Shown: in pieces, positions 9,342 through 19,150 of the stretch | Layout of the letters: each line of letters begins with the position of its first letter | Numbering within the stretch: position 1 is the stretch's first letter | NCBI GenBank assembly: GCA_022448105.1 | Contig: JAKVAV010000013.1 | Location: 1-64,000 of the forward strand | Reading direction: 5' to 3' | DNA length: 64,000 nucleotides | DNA from: Flavobacteriales bacterium | GTDB taxonomy: Bacteria; Bacteroidota; Bacteroidia; Flavobacteriales_D; Cryomorphaceae | The notes under the pieces: model-generated | Seen by the model: the letters and a program-made list of their open reading frames with translations, nothing else | Told to the model about the DNA's origin: nothing | Databases searched by the model: none | Made by a program: the position numbers and the translations under genes

Positions 9342-12300
9342 ATGAAGTATAGCTTACTAAAACTAAAAGTGGTAAAGAGCGACTGTATGCTCTTTTTCAT
9401 GTGCTTAATTAGTGGTGCCATGTGGGCCGATGTTGAGCCAAACGATGATTTCGCTACTGCCACTCAGCTTGAACTGGGTGTGCAAGTGTCTGGAACCTTA
9501 GGTGAGGATCCAGCATCAGATTCTAACGACTATTATGCCATTAACCTTCCTGAAAATGGTTTGGTTACCCTCACGGCAGAGTATGATGGGCTTGGTGGAT
9601 TTGTTTATCTCTACCGCTCTTCCAGTGCCCAAATTAATTTCGCCAGTGTAAACGGCGTTACGACTCTATCTGCAGATTGTATTGGCACTGGGCTGATTTA
9701 TGCTAGAGCTTTGCGCACGAGCGGTTCAGGGTCATATACTCTACAAGTTGATCTCACTACAAATTCTATCTCAGAAGATGTAGAACCAAACAACTCCTTA
9801 GCACTTATCAATGAGACTTTTGATGCTGATGAGACCTTTACGGGACAATTGGGTTACGCTGGTGAACTCACAGGAAACTCAACAGATAGTGACGATTGGT
9901 TTAATGTTGTCACCTCAGAGAACGGAGATGTTACTCTTGACGTTGAGTATGGAGGAACACTATCAGGTTTCATTTATTTTTACCAGCAGACAGGTGTACA
10001 GATAGCTTTTGCAGGAGCTAGTCCAGGAACAAACAGCCTAACGATTAACTGCTTTCAAAACGATACACTTGTTGTAAGACTTTCTAGAAACGGAGGCTGC
10101 GGAGAGTATTCTGGCTCTGTGAGTGTTTCTGGACCCTCTTTAGACCAAGACAATGAACCCAATAATACTTGCTCACAAATAACAGATACATACGATACAG
10201 GTGAAGTATTTACAGGTCAATTGGGGTATTTTGACGCTGATTCTGGAACCGATAGCGAAGATTGGTTTAACGTAATTCTTGAAGAGGACGGGCAAGCCCA
10301 ATTCACTATTTCTCCTAATAATACACTAGGTGGTTTTATTTATTTCTATTCAAAAACTGGAGTTCAACAAGGCTTTTGGGGTTACGGTGAGGCAACCGAA
10401 GCCACTTTAGCCCTCAACTGTTTTGCTGGAGATACAGTGGTCGTAAGAGTTAGTCGAAATGCAGGATGTGGTGATTACTCAGGAGTGGTAAATGTCACTC
10501 CAGCGGATCTACCGGTGGATGCTGAGCCTAATAATGTCTTTTCCGCAATTCAGGAAATATTCAATGTGAACGAAGAATTCACGGGTCGACTTGGTTACTT
10601 TGATACTGACACCGGAACAGATTCAGAGGATTGGTTTGAAGTGGTATTGGACGATGACGGTCGCGTGGACTTCACATTTATGCCGACCGGTTCTTTAGGC
10701 GGTTTCATATACATCTACAATAAAAGTGGTGTCCAACAGACATTTGTTGGATATGGTGATGAAACGCCTGTGACTCTATCTCGAGATTGTTTAGCGAATG
10801 ATACTGTGGTATTGAGGATTTCTCGAAATGCAGGATGTGGCTCATACACAGGATTCGTTGATGTTGTTCCGCCAGCTTTATCAGGAGATATAGAGCCTAA
10901 TAGTGTGTGTATAGATAGACAGGAGACTTTTGCCACCAATGAGGAATGGAGTGGACGTCTAGGATATTTTGATGTTGACACAGGAACAGATTCTGAAGAT
11001 TGGTTTGAAATCGGGTTAGACAACGACGGTGCGGCAACGCTGAATATATTTGCAGATGGTAGTCTTGGCGGTTTTATCTATCTCTATTCCAAAGTAGGGC
11101 TGCAATACTCTTTTGCTTCATATATTTCTGGTGAACCTACAGAACTTACGATCTCTTGTTTGGCAGCAGACACTGTAGTTGCAAGAATCTCCAGAAATGC
11201 TGGCTGTGGATCTTATACAGCCTCCCTAAATTTAACACCAGATATCTATGAGAATGACCTTGAACCGAATGGTACCCTTGCCACGGCTATTCCCAGTGCT
11301 GGTGGTCAAATCAACGAAGGTCACATAGGATACTTCGATGCTGACACTGGAACAGACTCAGAGGATTGGTACACTTTTCAAGTAAATGAAGTTCCGTTCG
11401 AGGCCGAGGCAGAGCTCCAAATGGTCGGCACTGCTAATGGTTTCCTGTATTTCTACACAGGTTCAGGGACCCAACTCGTATTCATTGCTTTTGGCGAAGG
11501 ACAAACTGTACTCCCTTTCACTTTTACAGAAGTTGGAACTTATGCGGTTAGAATTTCTAGAATATCTGGATGTGGACAGTATCAGCTCAATAGACTTTGT
11601 GGATTTGATCCCGAAGTATTTGTTGCCGAAGGTGATCAGTCGGTATGCCCTGGTAATGAGGTTACATTCTCCGCTACAGATGGGTTTGAGGAATATGAAT
11701 GGGTAAAAGATGCAACCATTGTGGGAACAGATCAATCTTTAACCACTTCGGAAACAGGATCCTACTTCGTTAGAGGGATTGATGCCAACGGCTGTATCGG
11801 AGTTTCGGAAGTAGTAGATCTCTCCAATTTCGTGGTACCTAATTTAGTGGCATCGGCTGATGGTAGCGCGACCATTTGCGAAGGAGAAGCAATCACTATA
11901 GATGCCACGCCTGGTTTTGCGACTTACTTGTGGTCAAATGGAGAAAGCACTCAGTCCATAGAAGTCACCACTGACGGAATATTCAGTGTGAGTGCTATTA
12001 CTGCTGATGGCTGTCCTGCAGAGTCTAATGAGGTTGAAGTGGAAGTAAGGGATGTACCGAGCTTGAGCATTGTTGCAGATGGAGATTTGGTCATCTGCTT
12101 GGGAAGTAGTGTAACACTAAGTGCAAACGATGCTTTTGATTCTTATGAATGGTCAAACGGACAAATGGGCGCATCCATTGAAGTGACGGAGTCCGGAGTC
12201 TACTTTGCTACCGGTACGACAGCTGATGGATGTACGGCAATCTCAAATTCAATTGAAGTTTCAGTTCTAGATGATGAAGGCCCTTGTACCCTTGATTGTG

Positions 12301-13835
12301 CTGGCGTTGCCGGAGGATCTTCAACCCTTGATGAATGTGGGGTTTGTGATGACGACCGATCCAATGACAACCAGACTTGTACAAATTGTGCAGGTGTCGT
12401 AAGTGGAACGGCCTTCTTATAAAACTGCGGAGCATGCGTAGGCGGAGACACAGGGCTAGAATCTTGTGAAGACGACTGTTTTGGAGTACCAGGTGGAACT
12501 GGTGTCGTTGATGATTGTGGCGTTTGTCGAGAAGCAGATGATCCTGATTTCAATAGCACTTGTCTTGATTGTGACGGTATTCCAAATGGACCAAATACCG
12601 AAGATTCTTGCGGAGTTTGTGATGATGACCCAACAAACGATGGACTCAGCTGCCTTGACTGTGCAGGAGTGCCTGACGGGGATGCAACAGTTGACGATTG
12701 TGGAGTCTGTGATTCAAACCCAGACAATAACAACGAAACATGTGCTGACTGTGAAGGAGTACCAAATGGACCAGCAGTTCCAGGGACAGTTTGTGAAGTA
12801 GACGGGGTATTTGGAACATATGGAGAAAACTGTGAATGTATCCCAAATGATGATTGTCAGTTTACATACTTCTTGGCATCTGCCAATGATTTTGGGGGTT
12901 CTGATGTATATCAGTTTTTTGCCAGCGATAGTGATACAGAGGCAAATCTCGAGTTGTTGATTTCGCTTGACAAAGAAGTGAGTTTAGCATACGATGAAGA
13001 CAGTCAACTGCTTTATATGCTAGACAAAGATCAGGCTGCGTTTAAAATCCTTGATCTAAATTCTCCAGAGACCCCATTGAGTGAGGTCACAACACAATAT
13101 TCAGTTACTGAGTTAACGGGCTCGGCCTTCTTCAACGGAGTTTACTATGCAATTAGTGAAGACACCAAAAAGGTATACTCTTACACTCCACTAGATGGAA
13201 TGGGGGTGGCAGTTTCTTATGCGAATATCACTGGTGGTGATATTGCCTTCGGAGAAAATGGATTACTTTTTCTAGCCTCCTCCGGTCCAAACCGTGCATT
13301 TGAAGTGGTGATCGGTGATCAAAACATTAATCTTGGCTTTGTGCCAGACGGCTCATCAGGGCTCGCTTTGAGAAGCGACGGAAACTTCTTCCTTGCTGTA
13401 GATGGTCGCAATCGCCTAATTGTAGGCGATCATCAATCTGGGGATACTGGTCAAAGAGTTCAACTACTCCTCGAAGGTGTCCCATTTTTCATCGACCAAG
13501 GAGATTTAGCCTCAGGGTGTGCCCCGATAGATCCATCAGGAATTTGGACGAGTACATCGCAACCTGCTGTTTCAAATCTCAAGCTCAATGTGTCGCCTAA
13601 CCCAACCGAAGGAACTTCTTTTGCCACCTTTAGCTCTTCCGAAGAGTCTATGGCAACACTGGAGGTTTACGATATGTCGGGTAGGAGAATGGCGATGCTC
13701 TTCAATGGAACGATGAGTGTCGATGCGGAATACCGAGCAGAGTTTGACGGAAGTCAATTGCCAAATGGAGTCTACATCTATAGATATACTAGTGGAAATC
13801 AAGTTGAAATGAGGAAACTGATTATCGCTAGATAG
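9342..13835 (+). pseudogene. Giant T9SS cargo protein gene interrupted by one in-frame stop
   Basis: One reading frame runs from ATG 9342 to 13835 (about 1,497 codons) broken only by TAA at 12420-12422 (codon 1027). Upstream part: signal peptide (ending GAMWA), six tandem pre-peptidase C-terminal (PPC)-like repeats each opening with 'D.EPN', then three Ig-like SprB-type repeats ('VCPGNEVTFSA', 'ICEGEAITIDA', 'ICLGSSVTLSA'). A Cys-rich block (12285-12850) of 'DC.GV..G....D.CGVC' units spans the stop. Downstream part: a beta-propeller-like domain and a T9SS type A sorting domain (LNVSPNPTEG to MRKLIIAR). The stop replaces the conserved acidic residue of one Cys unit. The first piece would lack its sorting domain and the second its signal peptide, so as read it is a nonsense allele; sequencing error or readthrough cannot be excluded. 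The product would be a cell-surface or secreted protein. Confidence 0.8.
9429..11610 (+). repeat. Six tandem PPC-like repeats within the cargo gene
   Basis: Repeat units start with 'D(V/N/A/I/L)EPN' at 9429, 9777, 10149, 10518, 10887 and 11256, giving periods of 348, 372, 369, 369 and 369 bases. Units 3-5 share GYFD.DTGTDSEDWF, GGFIY.Y and RISRNAGCG almost unchanged, so the array has recent internal duplications or is kept alike by gene conversion. PPC domains are beta-sandwiches found in secreted proteases and adhesins. Confidence 0.85.
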
Positions 13836-13860
13836 TTTTTCGATCAACCTTAAACAACCA

Positions 13861-13887
13861 CCCCGCTCGGAATCGAGCGGGGTTTTT
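13861..13887 (+). terminator. Rho-independent terminator
   Basis: Nine-base perfect stem CCCCGCTCG / CGAGCGGGG with a GAAT loop followed by five T residues, 26 bases after the stop of the giant cargo gene. It is the strongest terminator in the window. Confidence 0.93.
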
Positions 13888-14045
13888 ATATTAGGTTCTA
13901 ACCTATCATCAATTACAATTCAATTGTTTAGCTCATGAAAGGGATTAAGTGGTTTTTTCGCTGAATTTTTGCTCATGTGAATTTGCTAAGAACGCACAAG
14001 ATTTGACTGGACGTGTTGGAAGACTCAAGGGCGCGACTGGATTCA

Positions 14046-14079
14046 TTGGTAGACTGCTAAGAAAATTGGACTATCTTCG
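14046..14079 (+). promoter_or_regulatory. Candidate Bacteroidota promoter for the helicase gene
   Basis: TATCTTCG at 14072-14079 differs at one position from the TAnnTTTG -7 element, with TTG at 14046-14048, a spacing of 23. It would leave a leader of about 75 nt before the helicase ATG, as is common for cold-inducible helicase genes (inference). Confidence 0.4.
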
Positions 14080-14159
14080 CGGCCTGATTTAGCGGGCAAC
14101 ACAACTAATTCTCACAATTCTCCTCAGGTTTTTCCGCAGAGACGTAATTCAACACGCTC

Positions 14160-15965
14160 ATGAAGACTTTTTTTGAAACATCACTGAAGCCTGAAATTCT
14201 CAGAGCTATCGAAGAGATGGGTTTTGTGAATCCTACTCCTGTGCAAGTGGAAACTCTGGCACTACTTGAAGAGGAGGCGAATGATCTTGTAGCCCTTGCT
14301 CAAACGGGAACCGGTAAAACTGCTGGATTTGGACTTCCCTTAATTCATCACGTAGATCCTTCTGATAAGACTACTCAAGCAATTATACTTTGCCCTACTC
14401 GCGAATTATGTCTTCAGATTACCAAAGATCTACAAGGCTTTGCTAAGTACGTTGAGAATCTTTTTATCACTCCAGTTTATGGAGGTGCTCCTATCGGAAA
14501 CCAGGCAAGATTTCTTAATAAGGGCTCTCAGATAGTCGTAGGAACTCCTGGAAGGGTAGTCGATATGATTCGTCGCGATATTCTAAAAATCGAGCAGATT
14601 AGTTGGTTCATACTCGATGAAGCCGATGAAATGCTCAACATGGGTTTCAAAGATGATTTAGAGATCATCTTTAAAGAGACTCCAAAACAAAAATCGACCT
14701 GGCTATTTTCGGCAACTATGCCTCCAAAAGTGGAGAGTATCGCACGAAAATATATGGGCCCTGCAAAAAAAATAAGTATTGGAAGGCGAAATGAGGGAGC
14801 AAAAAATGTAACTCACGAGTATTACATGGTCAAAGCTTCCGATAGATACGAAGCTTTGAAAAGATTAGCCGATGCTCATCCCGAGTTTTATGGTGTGGTA
14901 TTCTGTCGCACAAGACGAGAAACCAATGAATTGGCGACCAAACTCAGTAAGCACGGTTATCCCGCTCAAGCTCTAAACGGCGATTTATCTCAGGCTCAGC
15001 GTGACTCTGTGATGAGAAATTTCAGGTCGCGTAGTTTGCGAATGCTCGTAGCTACAGATGTGGCCGCTCGTGGAATTGATGTTGATGATCTTACACACGT
15101 CATCAACTACACTCTACCTGACGATCCCGAGGTGTACGTCCACCGAAGTGGAAGGACTGGCCGTGCCGGTAAGAGTGGAGTTTGTCTTTCTATTCTTCAC
15201 AGCCGTGAAACTCGACGCCTCAAGGAGATTGAAAAAATGGTTGGAAAAAAATTCGAGCTGAAGAAAGTACCGACTATGGACGAAATTATTAGAGGTCGAG
15301 TACTCGGCGTGGGAGAGGATATTCACTATGCCAATGCCGAACACAAGGATTTTGAAAACCTTCGTGCTGAGATGGACGTGCTACTCGCCGAAATGGATAG
15401 GGAGCAACTTATTGCTCAATTGACACGGTACGCGCTCAAATCAATTGAAATTGAGACGGAAAAAGGAGGTGATATTAATGTTTCAGCCTCTAAAAGACGG
15501 GATAGCGATGACCGCGATCGAGGAAACAGGAGAGATCGCAAAGAACGAGGGGACCGAGGAGAAAAACGCGATCGAGATAGAACTGAGGCAGGCTTTGTAA
15601 CCCTAGAAGTAAACGTTGGCTCTAGCCAAGAGCTGAAGCCCAATAGAATTATGGGTGTGATCAACGAATTGACTGGGAATGATCGCATCAAGTTCGGCCG
15701 AATCGAAATCGACCGGGAGCGAAGCTCAATTGATGTTGAAGAAAAGTACGCTACGGAGGTTGCGATGTCTCTTGGTGGAATGAATTTTAGCGGTAGAAGA
15801 GTAGAAGTTATTATCACAGACGCACCTTTGAAAAAGACATCTAGGAAAAAGAATTTTGACTCAAAACGACGTGACTTCAAGGGTAAGAAGAGATCTGGAA
15901 ATCCAAGTAAGGGCAAGGGAGGATTTTCAAAGAAGGGTGGCCTCGGTAGACGTCGACGGAGATAG
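14160..15965 (+). CDS. DEAD-box RNA helicase with DbpA-type RNA-binding domain
   Basis: A 601-residue ATP-dependent RNA helicase of the CsdA/DeaD type, acting in ribosome assembly and cold adaptation in the cytoplasm. Motifs in order: Q-motif (FVNPTPVQ), Walker A AQTGTGKT (47-54), PTREL, TPGR, DEAD (153-156), SAT, then domain 2 with VATDVAARGID and HRSGRTGRAG. An Arg/Asp-rich linker (about 445-480) leads to a DbpA RNA-binding fold (GFVTLEVNVGSS... to RRVEVIITDAP), then a Lys/Arg/Gly tail ending in five Arg that should bind RNA non-specifically. Stand-alone gene with its own promoter. Confidence 0.94.
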   Translation: MKTFFETSLKPEILRAIEEMGFVNPTPVQVETLALLEEEANDLVALAQTGTGKTAGFGLPLIHHVDPSDKTTQAIILCPTRELCLQITKDLQGFAKYVENLFITPVYGGAPIGNQARFLNKGSQIVVGTPGRVVDMIRRDILKIEQISWFILDEADEMLNMGFKDDLEIIFKETPKQKSTWLFSATMPPKVESIARKYMGPAKKISIGRRNEGAKNVTHEYYMVKASDRYEALKRLADAHPEFYGVVFCRTRRETNELATKLSKHGYPAQALNGDLSQAQRDSVMRNFRSRSLRMLVATDVAARGIDVDDLTHVINYTLPDDPEVYVHRSGRTGRAGKSGVCLSILHSRETRRLKEIEKMVGKKFELKKVPTMDEIIRGRVLGVGEDIHYANAEHKDFENLRAEMDVLLAEMDREQLIAQLTRYALKSIEIETEKGGDINVSASKRRDSDDRDRGNRRDRKERGDRGEKRDRDRTEAGFVTLEVNVGSSQELKPNRIMGVINELTGNDRIKFGRIEIDRERSSIDVEEKYATEVAMSLGGMNFSGRRVEVIITDAPLKKTSRKKNFDSKRRDFKGKKRSGNPSKGKGGFSKKGGLGRRRRR

Positions 15966-16054
15966 TGACCCTAAGTATTTTGTTTTATATCAATTACTGG
16001 ATTTAGTCACTTTTTGTCTATTTATGGCTATGTTAGGAGTGAAAAAGTATTCTT

Positions 16055-16804
16055 ATGCACGAGTTTCCAACAGAAGAAGAGCCTCTTGACATCACGGAGA
16101 CACGTCAGGTAAAGAAGATAACACTTCTACAAGTTTTGAGCTCTGCTGTAGTAGCATTCAATATTGATAGAGGCGGAATCTTCACGGCGAAGCAATTATT
16201 TAAAAATCCAGGAGAGGCAGTGAGAGCTTATCTGGGTGCTCATCGCTTCCATTACACACCGCCATTTCGAATTCTTATTATTACAACAACATTGGCTTTT
16301 TTTGCCTTCGGAATGGCTGAGTCATTTCAGGATGCTGAAAGTCAATTTTCGGCAGGATTTAATAGTTCAGTCGAAGAACAGCGCGGAGGAGATGCGGATA
16401 CCACGGGAGAGATGAAAAAAATTCTTCGCGAAATTAGTCCATATTTCAACTTTATCCTCTGGACTTTTATTCCAATTGTTTCCCTTTTTTCTTGGTTGTT
16501 AAATCTAAAAAAGAATTTCAGCTATGCTGAACATCTCGTTTTTCAGACCTACTTATTTTGCGTGAGCAATCTGTTATGCCTTCTTTTCCCCCTTGATAAC
16601 TTTCTAAATCAAACATTTGTCTTCGCGGTAGTATATATGGTTGTGGTATTTTATTATATATTCGGGTACAAGCAGTTTTTGCAGAAATCGTGGGTGAGAT
16701 CTATTCTAGAGTCGATAGCGCTATTCTTATTAGCAACGTTTATTTGGGGAAGTGTTGTTGGCTTGGGTTTTGGAATCTATGTTGCTAGAACGCTTCAACT
16801 CTAA
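16055..16804 (+). CDS. DUF3667 family membrane protein
   Basis: A 249-residue inner-membrane protein. The DUF3667 core is visible: FNIDRGGIFTAKQLFKNPGEAVRAYLGAHRFHYTPPFRILII, that is 'D.g...T...L...PG......Y..G.R..Y..P', followed by four to five membrane helices. Most family members start with a small Cys-rich 'C.NCG' zinc-ribbon; this one lacks it and begins with an acidic stretch. Function of the family is unknown. The gene starts 90 bp after the helicase stop and might be read from the same transcript. Confidence 0.75.
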   Translation: MHEFPTEEEPLDITETRQVKKITLLQVLSSAVVAFNIDRGGIFTAKQLFKNPGEAVRAYLGAHRFHYTPPFRILIITTTLAFFAFGMAESFQDAESQFSAGFNSSVEEQRGGDADTTGEMKKILREISPYFNFILWTFIPIVSLFSWLLNLKKNFSYAEHLVFQTYLFCVSNLLCLLFPLDNFLNQTFVFAVVYMVVVFYYIFGYKQFLQKSWVRSILESIALFLLATFIWGSVVGLGFGIYVARTLQL

Positions 16805-16892
16805 CCATTTTATTTACCAGAAGATTTAGCTTCTATAGACTTGATTTAATGACTTTTCACCTTGAGAATTATTCCCGAGAGCAACCTTAATT

Positions 16893-17843
16893 TTAGAACT
16901 CAAAACTCAAGAAAGTTGCATCTTGAACGTCTCGCCGATTAATACCTGTTCTCCTTACATCCTCGGGCAATTCTTCCCAGTTATAGTACTTTCCACTGTA
17001 GTAGATTCGAGAATTATCAGAGTTTTGTCCGTTGATGGAGTAAGCATTTTGCATTTCTCTTCCTGCGTTTGCTCCAGGTATCATTTCCAGGGTGCCGTCT
17101 CCATCTACATCAACTTGAATCCAGTTCAACTTTAATATTCTATGGTAAGTTCCGTCTTTTTGCATTTCGGCAATAGTTTTGTCGAATTCCACCATGAGTT
17201 TTTCGCTACCCTCAATGCTTTTTTGAACCGCGAAATGCAGAGATTTCGCGATAAGAGGTGAATTACCGATCTCAAGGTGTTTCTCTGCATCTTTGGACTG
17301 ATAAGACCTGAGATAAGCTACTAGGAGCCCGTCGACGAGTATATAATCCACTTTTTTTTCAAGCAAAGCCATAAGATTGGCTTGGTCATTCTTGTCTTTG
17401 ACAAATTGAACCCCAACCGCTAGATCTACACTCTCACCGTAAGCATATCCTTCTACTAGGCCTACTTTCTTACCTGCAAGTTCAGAAATAGCCTTAGCAC
17501 TTACATCACTGCCTTTCCGCCCAACTAGTATAAGTTGATTGTGAAGAATAGGCTTTGAATAGATGAGATACTCCATCCTTTCTTCCGTATACCACAAAGC
17601 CGGACTGCTTTGGAATGCGCCAGATTCTAGCCCTTTCATCACCATTTCAAAATCAAGTACCCTTTCTTTTACCGCAATAGAATTTTTGTTGAGTGCAGTC
17701 TTCACGATTTCTGTGGCCACTGCAGTTTCACCAGGTTTATTGGTGAATGGAGGCCAAACATCACAAACCAAACCGATTTGGGTGGGTTGAGCGTCGAGCG
17801 CAATCGAAGAAATTATTAACAAGAAGAATACCGATACTTTCAT
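16893..17843 (-). CDS. Periplasmic substrate-binding protein, family 3 (amino-acid-type)
   Basis: About 316 residues from the ATG at 17843, which starts a normal signal peptide (MKVSVFFLLIISSIALDAQ); the frame also reaches an ATG nine codons earlier. The SBP_bac_3 pattern is there: 'CDVWPPFT' opening strand, 'LESGAFQSSPALWYTEERMEYLIYSKPI', 'AGKKVGLVEGYAY' and 'VDYILVDGLLVAYL'. No ABC permease or sensor kinase is adjacent, so it is an orphan. The C-terminus adds about 75 residues with VDVDGDGTLEM (an EF-hand-like Asp cluster) that is not part of the family core. Ligand not predictable. Confidence 0.8.
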   Translation of the reverse strand: MKVSVFFLLIISSIALDAQPTQIGLVCDVWPPFTNKPGETAVATEIVKTALNKNSIAVKERVLDFEMVMKGLESGAFQSSPALWYTEERMEYLIYSKPILHNQLILVGRKGSDVSAKAISELAGKKVGLVEGYAYGESVDLAVGVQFVKDKNDQANLMALLEKKVDYILVDGLLVAYLRSYQSKDAEKHLEIGNSPLIAKSLHFAVQKSIEGSEKLMVEFDKTIAEMQKDGTYHRILKLNWIQVDVDGDGTLEMIPGANAGREMQNAYSINGQNSDNSRIYYSGKYYNWEELPEDVRRTGINRRDVQDATFLSFEF

Positions 17844-17893
17844 GGGCAGAAATGTACCTAAAAGAATCACGCGTTTCTCTATGATGAATTAGT

Positions 17894-18793
17894 TTAGTTT
17901 GGATAGATGGGTTTTTGAACCCCTCTTTTATCCTGTTTCTTTTCGACTTTGTAATAGTCAAATTCTCCTTTTGATTCAGTTACAGCCTTTAATGAAGTCT
18001 TTGTCGATTCTTTGTTCTTAGATAGACTAATGTATGTTATGTCTTCAGTTTCTGAGAAGTCCAAAATAATACACCCCGACTTATCTCCCTGCGGACAGAG
18101 GACAACGGGTAAATTCTCAGGATAGGCCAAATGAACGTAAGAATCTATTTCAAATGAGTAAGTCAGACTGTCATTTATCGTGAAAACCGCATTTTCTAGC
18201 GATTCTTTTTTCGATCTCCTATAGATGATGAACTGATTTTTTTTGGACAACTCAACTGCTGCTTTGTGCTCTGGATGAATTGCTTCTCCTGTATCTATAT
18301 CTATTTCGTAACGAATACTTTTGGCCTTTTGATTTGAAGCGTGAATAGCTCCGCCTATTGCTCCACCCATTACTGCCGCAGCAGTTGCGCCATCTGTATT
18401 AAGTAAGTCATAACCGAGAAAGTAAAAACCTCCTCCTGTGAATGAAACAGGGAAGAATTCTACCTGATGGAAAATGTAAATATCCTTTCCATCAGAGAAT
18501 CCCCAAACTTTTTTCATTTTTTTATTCTTCTCAGCCAATCTTGGAATTACCTGCGTAGTTCCTTCCCAATTTTTGTTCGTTCTTGGTTTCAACTCTAGAT
18601 TAAATGAATCCACTAATGTTGGCTCATTTTTTAAGAATTCCTGAAAGGTTTTATACCCCCCTTTCTTCAAAGTTTTTGATTGAATGGCTTCCTGAATGGG
18701 AAAGGAGATCTCAATATTCTGAGCTGTTGTCTTTTGAGTAAAAATAATAAGGTATAGGTAAAGGGAAATAATACCAAATATTTCTTTTTTCAT
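17894..18793 (-). CDS. Secreted protein of unknown function
   Basis: I do not recognise this 299-residue protein. It has a signal peptide ending TTAQ, a mixed alpha/beta mature part, a Gly/Ala-rich hydrophobic patch around residues 135-155 (AVMGGAIGGAIHA) like a glycine zipper that could insert in a membrane, and a Lys-rich C-terminus. It lies 50 bp upstream of the binding-protein gene on the same strand and may be co-transcribed with it. Confidence 0.65.
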   Translation of the reverse strand: MKKEIFGIISLYLYLIIFTQKTTAQNIEISFPIQEAIQSKTLKKGGYKTFQEFLKNEPTLVDSFNLELKPRTNKNWEGTTQVIPRLAEKNKKMKKVWGFSDGKDIYIFHQVEFFPVSFTGGGFYFLGYDLLNTDGATAAAVMGGAIGGAIHASNQKAKSIRYEIDIDTGEAIHPEHKAAVELSKKNQFIIYRRSKKESLENAVFTINDSLTYSFEIDSYVHLAYPENLPVVLCPQGDKSGCIILDFSETEDITYISLSKNKESTKTSLKAVTESKGEFDYYKVEKKQDKRGVQKPIYPN

Positions 18794-18803
18794 TTTAAGT
18801 TAA

Positions 18804-18980
18804 TTACTCTGTATTACTAATTCTCAAGACTCCATTGGTCACGGTTTCCCCCAATTTCTGAGTCTAAGTGGTGAGGAAAACCATGCCGGGGGAGTCTATC
18901 AACTCATTGTTTAATGACATTAGGCCTTCTAGGTCAGGAGGGTTCACGGGTTCGTCTGCCATGAAAAAGCATAATAAGTC
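18804..18980 (-). pseudogene. C-terminal fragment of an ABC-F ATPase gene
   Basis: Minus-strand translation gives a Walker-B-like MADEPVNPPDLEGL, then LNNELIDSPGMVFLTT, an in-frame stop, TQKLGETVTNGVLRI and a stop. This matches the last 50 residues of the intact ABC-F gene at 26013-27536 (LDEPTNHLDLE, LNNALIEFPGMVVLTT, QKLRETVTNRVVRI). The shared, unusual LTT..QKL ending shows that it derives from a close paralogue or copy of that gene, not from a generic ABC protein. I cannot follow it further upstream. Confidence 0.75.
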
Positions 18981-19150
18981 AAAATTATCTCTATTAAGAA
19001 GCGATGAATGTCTATCAGCTTTACATTATCCTCAAAGCGACGAAATACTGCAATTCTATTTATCACAATCCGGGATCGAGATGAGATATTGATTGCGCTG
19101 GAAGCAACCTAATATTGCTATGAGTAAAAAAAGATGCGGCTAAATCATTT

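Noticed and set aside
18868-19092. Plus-strand 74-codon frame
   Set aside because: It lies antisense to the ABC-F gene fragment at 18804-18980 and has no protein-like features of its own.
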